Source of the DNA: Strongylocentrotus pallidus
Lineage: Eukaryota; Echinodermata; Echinoidea; Camarodonta; Strongylocentrotidae
Assembly (NCBI GenBank): GCA_030265145.1
Contig: JARBES010000119.1
Span: 11,897,377-11,923,699 of the forward strand
Length of the DNA stretch: 26,323 nt
Direction of reading: 5' to 3'
Within the stretch, counting starts at the first letter, position 1. Every line of letters starts with the position of its first letter. Positions 21,901 through 26,323 of this stretch are shown here, piece after piece. The notes beneath the pieces were generated by a model. That model was not told the origin of the DNA, ran no database searches, and worked only from the letters and a program-made list of their open reading frames with translations. Position numbers and translations under genes: made by a program.

Positions 21901-22532
21901 GAATTTGAGATTTTGGGATAAGTTACCGGTACTTATCAGCCTTCACGTGTTAACCTGTCAAGGTATCATGTATCTATTTCTTTAATATCAGCTGAATGAA
22001 TTAAAAATGAAATTAGAACTGAAACTAAATTATATCAACCTGTTAGCTAATAGTTAACTCTAATCTTATGCTACATCTATTTATAAAATCGAAACTGCTT
22101 TAAATGTTATCATCTGTATATAAAGTAGACAATCTTTCTTTATGATTCTTTTAAGTAATTACTATTTAATAATGTAATTATTTCATGTTACTTATCAAGC
22201 ATCAGTCATATTATTCATTCATTATGTTTTAATCCCTTTGTAAAGTAAATTTGGGAAAAGACTGTGAAGAGAAATAAATATATCAATCAAAGTTGTTGTA
22301 CTTACCTTTGTCCTACCAGAGTTCATCGGTCACTACGCACATGCGTACACATTCTGGAGAGCGCCCCTACCGGTGTGCTTACTGCAGGAAAGCCTTCGCT
22401 GATAGCTCCACCTTGACGAAACATCTTCGCATCCACAGTGGGGAGAAACCCTACCAGTGTAAGATATGTCTCCTCAGGTTCTCGCAGAGTGGCAATCTAA
22501 CTAGACACATGAAGGTCCACAAGAACGAGTAG
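710..22532 (+). CDS. glass: Glass-type five C2H2 zinc-finger transcription factor, six coding exons, 443 aa
   Basis: Joining 710-909, 16081-16289, 19065-19144, 19799-20219, 20847-21055 and 22320-22532 gives 1332 nt, open to a TAG stop, with GT/AG introns and matching phases (2, 1, 0, 1, 0). Residues 1-303 are low-complexity and rich in His, Pro and Ser (His cluster 112-117, eight prolines 275-282). A basic stretch (293-303) precedes five linked fingers with Cys/Cys/His/His at 308/311/324/328, 336/339/352/356, 364/367/380/384, 392/395/408/412 and 420/423/436/440. Finger helices such as [22 protein letters not shown] and [11 protein letters not shown] are hallmarks of Drosophila Glass, recalled from family knowledge. 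Glass is a nuclear sequence-specific DNA-binding factor needed for photoreceptor differentiation in flies. A similar role here is inference. Fly Glass is about 600 aa, so this protein has a shorter N-terminus. Orthology is very likely; only the N-terminal exons lack a family signature. Confidence 0.93.
2249..2500 (+). repeat. Imperfect AAT/GAT trinucleotide microsatellite
   Basis: About 250 bases consist mostly of AAT, GAT and CAA triplets with interruptions. The Asn/Asp- or Ile/Met-rich frames across it are products of the repeat and not genes. Confidence 0.9.
3991..4040 (+). repeat. GGGA/GA purine microsatellite
   Basis: Four GGGA-type units pass into interrupted GA repeats. A GT-rich tract follows at 4239-4268. 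Confidence 0.85.
4239..4268 (+). repeat. GT microsatellite
   Basis: A short interrupted run of GT and GGGT units. Confidence 0.8.
4490..4575 (+). repeat. GA/GACA microsatellite
   Basis: Interrupted GA, GAAA and GACA units run for about 85 bases. The Glu/Arg-rich frame on this strand and the Ser/Leu-rich frame opposite reflect the repeat. Confidence 0.9.
6940..6977 (+). repeat. Short tandem repeat of GAAATTTT-type units
   Basis: About four to five near-copies of an 8-base A/T-rich unit lie head to tail. Each unit is nearly self-complementary. Confidence 0.8.
7440..7650 (+). repeat. AAT/GAT/AAC/GAA trinucleotide microsatellite
   Basis: AAT and GAT triplets dominate at first, then CAA/AAT, then GAA/GCA-type triplets to about 7650. 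It gives an Asn/Asp-rich frame that should not be read as a gene. Confidence 0.9.
7867..8240 (-). mobile_element. 3' end of a LINE-like retroposon with (TTGAA)n tail
   Basis: Six exact TTCAA units (7867-7896) read on the minus strand as (TTGAA)6, directly preceded by AATAAA (plus-strand TTTATT at 7897-7902). A poly(A)-signal-like hexamer followed by a short tandem-repeat tail is typical of non-LTR retroposon 3' ends. The body would extend rightwards on this map. No reverse transcriptase is seen, so this is a 5'-truncated copy or a non-autonomous relative. The right boundary is a guess: a 24-base A run at 8240-8263 interrupts, and the element may continue to about 8700. Confidence 0.55.
8240..8263 (+). 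repeat. Poly(A) run of 24
   Basis: An uninterrupted run of A. It could be the tail of a separate plus-strand retroposon or an internal T run of the minus-strand element beside it. No target-site duplication was identified. Confidence 0.9.
9565..9705 (+). repeat. GATA/GA/GGGA microsatellite
   Basis: It starts as GATA-type units, becomes a long GA run, then G-rich purine units. The Ser/Leu-rich minus-strand frame across it is an artefact. Confidence 0.9.
10300..10990. other. GC-richer unassigned stretch in intron 1
   Basis: Less AT-rich than its surroundings. Short minus-strand frames at 10335-10683 have no recognisable domain. The right part (10850-10990) is C-rich and T-rich on this strand. 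It could be remains of a mobile element or a non-coding conserved block; I cannot tell which. Confidence 0.3.
11337..12284. other. Assembly gap (948 N)
   Basis: All bases are N. The nominal frames crossing it are meaningless. The true gap length may differ from the N count. Confidence 0.99.
12918..13230 (+). repeat. Imperfect local direct duplication, two copies
   Basis: Both copies begin with CCACATAAACATGCATAT (12918 and 13035) and share a second block with only a few changes (12941-13033 and 13129-13230). Copy 2 carries about 95 extra bases between the blocks. The pair looks like a diverged tandem duplication or two units of a dispersed repeat. Two similar short minus-strand frames arise only because the DNA is duplicated. 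Confidence 0.75.
13318..13545 (+). repeat. Polypurine tract (~230 b)
   Basis: The plus strand is overwhelmingly A and G (GAAA, GGGA, GAGA mixtures) with few pyrimidines, without a strict repeat unit. The Phe/Ser/Leu-rich minus-strand frames here follow from this bias. Confidence 0.8.
13560..13990. other. Unassigned GC-richer block in intron 1
   Basis: Balanced base composition sets it apart from the AT-rich intron. Frames of 70-120 codons are open on both strands (plus 13701-13916, minus 13667-13906). No motif was recognised in any of the six frames. It could be an eroded mobile-element fragment, an exon of an unknown transcript, or a conserved non-coding block. Confidence 0.35.
14853..15021 (+). 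repeat. AAAT/GAAT tetranucleotide microsatellite
   Basis: Interrupted AAATGAAT-type units run for about 170 bases. Confidence 0.9.
16081..16289 (+). CDS. glass: glass coding exon 2 (residues 67-137)
   Basis: A pyrimidine-rich tract ending in AG (16079-16080) precedes the exon, and the donor is GTATTC at 16290. One base completes the Lys codon from exon 1; 69 codons then read without a stop, and one base carries over. The segment holds a His-rich cluster (residues 112-117, HHHYHH) followed by Gln/Pro repeats and is probably a disordered transactivation or linker region. The donor is weaker than the others (GTATTC rather than GTAAGT). Confidence 0.82.
16290..19064 (+). other. glass: glass intron 2 (2.8 kb)
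   Basis: AT-rich, from GTATTC to TCAG. It contains a CT tract near 16497-16516, an AT run near 17670-17685 and the inverted-repeat element at 18761-18868. Short frames at 17188-17564 (minus) and 18672-18932 (plus) have no recognisable domain. Nothing else was seen. Confidence 0.85.
18761..18868. mobile_element. Hairpin element with perfect 18 bp inverted repeats
   Basis: AGTAGGCTTGCGGGTGCA (18761-18778) recurs as its exact reverse complement at 18851-18868, around a 72-base centre. The left arm also folds on itself (GGCTTGC/GCAAGCC, 18764-18781). The centre has a 6 bp stem (GAGTCC 18805-18810, GGACTC 18817-18822). The layout suits a tiny MITE or fold-back element. No clear target-site duplication was found, so the class is uncertain. 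Confidence 0.5.
19065..19144 (+). CDS. glass: glass coding exon 3 (residues 137-163)
   Basis: This 80-base exon lies between an AG at 19063-19064 and a strong donor GTAAGT at 19145. One base from exon 2 plus two bases here make Asp137; 26 codons follow, ending in phase 0. The peptide contains a Gly/Tyr/Gln-rich repeat (EGYGVQGS then QQGYGGS). Because 80 is not a multiple of three, skipping this exon would shift the frame. Confidence 0.78.
19145..19798 (+). other. glass: glass intron 3 (654 b)
   Basis: From GTAAGT to ATAG. Apart from the CT microsatellite near its 3' end, nothing is recognised. Confidence 0.88.
19742..19764 (+). repeat. (CT)n microsatellite beside the exon 4 acceptor
   Basis: Eleven and a half uninterrupted CT units end 34 bases before exon 4 and extend the polypyrimidine tract of its 3' splice site. 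Confidence 0.9.
19799..20219 (+). CDS. glass: glass coding exon 4 (residues 164-304), His/Pro/Ser-rich
   Basis: The largest coding exon (421 bases) lies between AG at 19797-19798 and donor GTAAGT at 20220. It reads in one frame for 140 codons plus one base. Features are scattered His/Ser/Thr, an HHHH run at 265-268, eight consecutive prolines at 275-282, and a basic stretch ([11 protein letters not shown], 293-303) before finger 1 that could aid nuclear import. It is GC-rich against AT-rich introns. Two other frames also stay open over parts of it through base composition, but only this frame meets both splice phases and runs into the fingers. Confidence 0.88.
20220..20846 (+). other. glass: glass intron 4 (627 b)
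   Basis: From GTAAGT to TTTGCAG. It contains a (TTTTG)n-like T-rich tract at about 20303-20375 and otherwise nothing recognisable. Confidence 0.88.
20847..21055 (+). CDS. glass: glass coding exon 5: fingers 1, 2 and the first half of 3
   Basis: The acceptor is TTTGCAG and the donor GTGAGA at 21056. The exon encodes finger 1 (Cys308, Cys311, His324, His328), finger 2 (Cys336, Cys339, His352, His356) and the two cysteines of finger 3 (364, 367) through Gln373. The linkers are HSGEKP, the standard C2H2 type. Predicted base-contact residues (-1, 3, 6) are R/T/T for finger 1 and Q/N/A for finger 2. The match to Glass is strongest around [14 protein letters not shown]. Confidence 0.96.
21056..22319 (+). 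other. glass: glass intron 5 (1.26 kb), splitting zinc finger 3
   Basis: From GTGAGA to CCAG. If retained, the frame would add six residues (VRYSYV) and stop at 21074-21076, leaving only fingers 1 and 2 whole. It contains a hairpin repeat at about 21842-21903 and a partial CTCF-like core (GCGCCCTCTA, 21121-21130). Confidence 0.88.
21842..21903. mobile_element. Possible MITE remnant with hairpin
   Basis: CAGGGTCCGTATTC at 21842 resembles a DNA-transposon end. It leads into a near-perfect hairpin (21863-21880 against 21887-21903) with one mismatch, one single-base bulge and a 6-base loop. No matching far end was found downstream, so it would be a fragment or solo end. Confidence 0.35.
22320..22532 (+). 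CDS. glass: glass terminal coding exon 6: second half of finger 3, fingers 4 and 5, stop
   Basis: The exon follows a clean acceptor (CTTTGTCCTACCAG). It supplies the helix and histidines of finger 3 (380, 384), finger 4 (392/395/408/412) and finger 5 (420/423/436/440), then ends HKNE and TAG at 22530-22532. In Drosophila the last three fingers are reported to do the DNA binding. Predicted contact residues (Q/S/T, D/T/K, Q/N/R) look the same as in the fly protein as I recall it, so the target site is probably conserved. Almost nothing follows finger 5, unlike fly Glass, which has a C-terminal extension. Confidence 0.96.
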   Translation, partial: SSSVTTHMRTHSGERPYRCAYCRKAFADSSTLTKHLRIHSGEKPYQCKICLLRFSQSGNLTRHMKVHKNE

Positions 22533-22686
22533 AAGCATCTGATCCAGACTCTGGAGTTGCTCTGGATGGACTGCAGTCAATCAGGAATGGATCCATCCCG
22601 TCCGATGTTCACCTGGCGTTCGTCCGCTACTGTCCTGTAGAGGATACCTGTCAAGCTATTCTGTACTCAGAGTAGCCTCTATACGA

Positions 22687-22844
22687 TCACCCAGTGTTCA
22701 TCCGAGACTCTCCCGGGTGAATCTTGCCCGGTGTTTCTTTATCCATGTCCATCGAAAGAAAGTGCGTTTATCTTTCAAGCTATCCTATACTCTGAGAAAC
22801 GTCGGTAAAGTCACCCAGTGTTCATCCGAGACTATCCTGGGTGA
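22687..22844 (+). other. Repeated stem-loop in 3' UTR units 1 and 2
   Basis: Unit 2 has TCACCCAG (22811-22818) and CTGGGTGA (22837-22844), a perfect 8 bp stem with an 18-base loop. Unit 1 has the same 5' arm (22687-22694) and CCGGGTGA (22713-22720), one mismatch. The loops differ at a single base. Confidence 0.5.
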
Positions 22845-22896
22845 TTCTTACCTGATCTTCCTCTTTATTTTTACCACTGTCCGTTGGAGGGCAGAG

Positions 22897-23034
22897 CAGG
22901 GGCGTACGCAGGATTTGTTCAAGGGGGGGGGGGGTTTAAACAAAACAAAGGGGGGTTTTCTTAAAAATACACACATAAAAAATGCCAAAGGGGGGGGGGT
23001 TAACCCCCAAAACACCCCCCTGCGTACGCGCCTG
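22897..23034. mobile_element. hAT-type MITE (138 bp) with 8 bp target-site duplication
   Basis: The ends CAGGGGCGTACGCAGG (22897-22912) and CCTGCGTACGCGCCTG (23019-23034) are inverted repeats matching at 15 of 16 positions. GGGCAGAG flanks both sides exactly (22889-22896 and 23035-23042). An 8 bp duplication and CAGGGG-type ends are the hAT signature. There is no room for a transposase, so it is non-autonomous. The interior has long G and C runs just inside the ends. The intact duplication suggests a fairly young insertion. Confidence 0.88.
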
Positions 23035-23486
23035 GGGCAGAGTGTGCATCTTTCACGTTATCCTGCACTCCGGGTAACCTGTAATGGGTCACTTACCCTA
23101 GACTGTCTTAGATTATCATCTGGTCTTCCTGTATGACTTTCCATTGGAATACAGAGTGTGTATGTTTCAACTTCCTGTGGACTATCTAACATGGTCGTTC
23201 ACTCGTATATTACCCGGCGTATAACATTCACTTAAAATCTATGCAAAAAAATGTCTTTCAGAATTTATCGGAATACCGTGTTTGTGTGGTTATTTGGTTG
23301 ATGTAAGATTTTTTTTCTATGACAGTGTGTACTGACTTATAATAATCCTCGAAGAATGTAAACAAAGAAAATATTAGATTGAATTTGTATTTTCCAATAA
23401 GCTTAATTGACAGCAAAATGTAGATTGCAAGCGCGCCCTCATCTGCGTGGGTAAAGTCATGAAAGTAAATTGTTATCTTAGATTGA

Positions 23487-23492
23487 AATAAA
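23487..23492 (+). terminator. Candidate poly(A) signal AATAAA
   Basis: The first AATAAA on the plus strand after the stop codon, about 955 bases downstream. Only a weak GT-rich element follows. Later signals could be used instead. Confidence 0.35.
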
Positions 23493-24178
23493 AAAGGGAT
23501 TTCTCCTACCAAAACAAATCACTGTGCCTTCTGACAAATCTTCCACACACATAAGAATACAATGTATGTGTCTTCTTAATGACAATAGGGTAGGATTTTG
23601 AGCTATAGTTGTTGATCCAGACAGACAGATAGAAAGAAAAAAAGACGAACATGGGGAGGGGTTCGTTTTTGTTCAAATTAATACTTTTTTCCACCGAAAA
23701 TGTTGATTGTTTTGCCATTTACCATACAGGATGGTGGAAATATTATTGTAGCCGATGCGAGATTGCCGCAATGTGTCTTACTAAAAATATTGCCTCATTA
23801 CTTTATACATGTACTTAAAAATGAATAATTTGAACACCAGCCACTTTTAATCCGAGAATGTATCCTTGTTGATAAACAAAGCGCTCTTTTTATATTCAGT
23901 TCCCTCTCCAACAAGTCTTTGTGCCTGTAAGTTCATAAAAACACGTTTTTTTTGGAGTGATCATTTATTTTGATAGAATGGGGCAGTAATTTTTTTCATA
24001 CGAGTGTCATCTTCTGCCGTAAATGACAGTAACATAATCACAAAAATTGTTGTAAAAAAAAACAGATTCTGCGTATTTAGCCAGGTTACTTCAGATAGAA
24101 AGGAAAAAGCAAATTCCGACAATGATCATTGAGGACGATTTTGTTGTAGTAGTCAAATACGCTGAATGCTTACAATCC

Positions 24179-24456
24179 ACAGCGCCATCTAGCGGCACCA
24201 TTCCACGCGATGCATCACGTTGGCCACGTTATGGCCCAACTTAACCGTTTTGGCCAGCGGTAATTTTTCCAATCGTTTTTATCAGCAAATGAGATTAGAT
24301 GGCCTATTCTACAATGTGTACAAATGTTCCCTGGTGCTAGAAAAATCAATCTCATTGAATGAATTTACATAGTTCGAAATACTTTGGTAATTTCGATCGG
24401 TGGCCAGCGTTTTGTTCTCCTGCACTGGTTGAAAGTTGTAGCGGTGGGTGCGCTGT
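24179..24456. mobile_element. Possible old MITE rich in TGGCC motifs
   Basis: The block starts ACAGCGC and ends GCGCTGT (7 bp inverted). It carries TGGCC at 24221, 24251 and 24401 and the 9-mer TGGCCAGCG twice (24251, 24401). It stands out from the AT-rich flank. The target-site duplication is not clear, so this is tentative. Confidence 0.25.
24182..24195 (-). promoter_or_regulatory. CTCF-consensus-like site
   Basis: The minus strand reads CCGCTAGATGGCGC, which fits every position of the commonly cited core CC(A/G)(C/G)(C/T)AG(A/G)(G/T)GGC(A/G)C. CTCF is a bilaterian insulator protein. Binding is inferred from the motif alone. Confidence 0.45.
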
Positions 24457-26040
24457 TAAATGTTAATCCACCCTATTAATGTTACATGTATTTTGTCTTT
24501 CAATGTTATATTTCTCTTCCTTTCTTTTTAATTATTTTTTATCTTACATCTATGGCAAATGTATACAGGGAAGGGGAGTATAATAGAGTAGGAAAAAAAT
24601 GCCAGTGCCTCTTTGCCAAATAGACCGAAGAAATGTGTGACAATCAGTTTATATACAACCTTGTGAACAATATATATATAATCATTTTGTGTGTGTGTAA
24701 CACGTGTGTGCTCGTGCTATTATTATCATGTGGATATTTTTTTTAATATTCTGTTACATAACATTCCACGTGATGACATGACAATCTTTACTTTATCAGA
24801 ATAACAATGTGTGTGAACTGTATAAATATGGCATATATAACTATGTTAGTGATCTGTAAACAAAAAAAGGACAACTTTCTAACAAACATAAATGAATCAA
24901 GAACAGTCTATGTAAGCTTCATAGAACAAGGAGAATTCGAAGAAAATTGAGAAAAATTTAGATGAATATTCGAAAAAGAAAGATACTATTCATTTTCGGC
25001 AGTGAATAAGAAAGAAACTCTGTTAATTATCAATCAATATTTACACTGATAGTTAAAACGTACACATTTAATGTCTAACCAAGCAATTATTTATAGATAC
25101 AGTATGTAGGTCTATAATTCATGTAATTAAGTAGTGATACTACGCAAAAAGCTGAGGACATAATTAGTCTGGAGAATGGGACTGTGACATAACATTATTG
25201 CAGAAATGTGTCTGAAATGACGTTCTCTTTAACATTTTGATACAATTTAAGTGAAATGTTGCCATCAAATTTTGGAGGCTCCCAACACTTTGGAGCGGCT
25301 TTAACTTGTTGGGATATAATTAGATTTTCGGCGATCACCTTCGAAAAAAAGTGAATATCTGCGTTTGATTTGACTGTCGATATATATATATTTATCGATC
25401 GATTTGAATGAATGTAAAAGTAATTTACTAACGCTAAAATCAAATAAAATGATGTATTATTACTACAATTCAGTTGTGTTATTGTGATACTTACCATATT
25501 CCATGTAGGAGCCTAATATTTGCCTATCATTATTATTAATGCCCGGAGTTAGAAACGCAATTCTGGTCAAGAAAAATGAAAGAATTCATGTGGATGCAAA
25601 AGAACTAATCCTTCACTCACAATTAATTGCCATCTATCTTCGCTCGAGTGATCACGAGTCAGCAAAAAGCAAGAAATTAGGTGTATGGCTACAGTCCGCA
25701 GTGGACGAAAGCTTGACTATTACATTTTAAGGTTGATAGAAGCCAATAAACTATACATGAACAAACACACTCAATTATATACAACAAAAGGTTGTCTTGG
25801 GCACCACTTCTATCTTTACGGATGGGTCCAGGGGCAGAGTTTTGCTGGTATTCTAGGGTGTAGCCCCAGAAAGTTCTTGAATTTTTAAAAATTGAGAAAA
25901 TTAAAAATGACCGTCACGAGCGATAGAAATTGTTATTTCTTCTTAAAAAGTCACATAGCCCCTTTCATTTCATTTTAGAAATAACCTCTCTTCGCCAACT
26001 CATCTGAAATTTGATCTGTATGTGTAAATAGCGTCATGTT

Positions 26041-26323
26041 CTGTTTTCTGTCTGTATCTCTGTCTCTGCCTCTCTCTCCTTTTTTCTCCAAGCTCTATCT
26101 TCTTTTTTTTCCCATTATTTTCTCTTTCTTTTCTTATTTTTCTTCCGTCGGTGGGCTTTGGTTTCATCCTATATCCAATACGTTGCCGACCCGTTACTCA
26201 GAGTTCCGATTGTTATTTCCAATAGTATATTTCTTCTTTTTTTCCTTCTCTCTCTCTCTCTCTCTCTCTCCTTTTCCTCTCTTCTTCTCCTTTACCTTTC
26301 TTTTTTTGGTCTCCCTTCTTTCT
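26041..26323 (+). repeat. CT-rich simple sequence with a (TC)n run
   Basis: Mostly pyrimidine on this strand apart from about 26150-26225, including an uninterrupted TC run at 26247-26270. It continues past the window end. Confidence 0.85.

Larger units (their letters stand above)
22625..23220 (+). repeat. Degenerate tandem repeat array in the 3' UTR, about four units
   Basis: A recurring phrase TCAAGCTATYCTRTACTC-like marks the units at 22651, 22775, 23053 and more weakly 23167. Removing the inserted MITE and its target copy gives spacings of 124, about 132 and 114 bases. Units 1 and 2 share an exact 23 bp block (22687-22709 and 22811-22833). Units 3 and 4 are more diverged. Unit 3 is split by the MITE. 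Confidence 0.7.
22533..23492 (+). other. glass: Putative glass 3' UTR
   Basis: It runs from the stop codon to the first convincing AATAAA (23487-23492), about 960 bases, of which 146 are the MITE and its extra target copy. The first half is GC-richer and repeat-built. No further exon is needed, because the protein ends with finger 5 as expected. The end point is inferred. Confidence 0.5.
23493..26040. other. Downstream flank without recognised genes
   Basis: AT-rich. Short frames (minus 23506-23718, minus 25195-25497, plus 25539-25888) lack any family signature. It contains the CTCF-like site and the TGGCC-rich block described separately, plus small GT and AT runs near 24662-24715 and 25380-25392. 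Confidence 0.6.

Noticed and set aside
22717-23136. 139-codon plus-strand frame after the stop codon
   Set aside because: It crosses the 3' UTR repeats and the whole MITE, has no domain, and exists partly because of the G runs.
25790-25880. CAGGGGCAGAG at about 25829, resembling the start of the 3' UTR MITE
   Set aside because: The match fades after about six bases, with no inverted partner and no target duplication; could be chance or a very old fragment.
1-26323. tRNA, rRNA, CRISPR, operon-like or retrovirus-like features
   Set aside because: No internal promoter boxes with cloverleaf, no regular spacer-repeat array, no LTR pair or polymerase motif was seen on either strand.

Overview
The window is AT-rich animal DNA dominated by one multi-exon gene on the plus strand: an orthologue of Glass, the five-finger C2H2 transcription factor best known from Drosophila photoreceptor development. 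Six coding exons (710-909, 16081-16289, 19065-19144, 19799-20219, 20847-21055, 22320-22532) all have GT/AG borders. Their phases agree at all five junctions, giving one open 443-residue protein that ends in five linked zinc fingers. The fingers read almost word for word like insect Glass. The intron sizes, microsatellites, a (TTGAA)n-tailed retroposon and a hAT-type MITE suit a marine invertebrate. My best guess is an echinoderm such as a sea urchin, but the sequence alone does not prove this.

Layout: 1-709 is upstream DNA and 5' leader, with a possible TATA/initiator core promoter at 61-96. Exon 1 starts at 710, just after an in-frame stop. Intron 1 is 15.2 kb and holds no recognisable second gene. 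It carries AAT/GAT and GA microsatellites, the minus-strand 3' end of a LINE-like retroposon, a 948-base assembly gap (11337-12284), a local duplication near 13 kb, a 230-base polypurine tract and an unassigned GC-richer block. Exons 2 to 4 encode the His/Pro/Ser-rich N-terminal part. Exons 5 and 6 encode the fingers, with intron 5 falling inside the DNA-contacting helix of finger 3.

The 3' UTR (from 22533) is built of degenerate ~115-132 bp tandem units that repeat a small stem-loop. One unit is split by a 138 bp hAT-type MITE with a perfect 8 bp target-site duplication. Beyond a possible poly(A) signal at 23487 I see no gene. The downstream flank has a motif on the minus strand at 24182-24195 that fits the CTCF consensus, inside a block that may itself be an old transposon, and the window ends in CT-rich simple sequence.

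No CRISPR array, rRNA, tRNA, bacterial-type operon or retrovirus-like element was seen. I found no wholly new system. The most interesting points are the complete Glass-type gene, its repeat-built and transposon-interrupted 3' UTR, the intron inside finger 3, the CTCF-like site, and a perfect 18 bp inverted repeat in intron 2.
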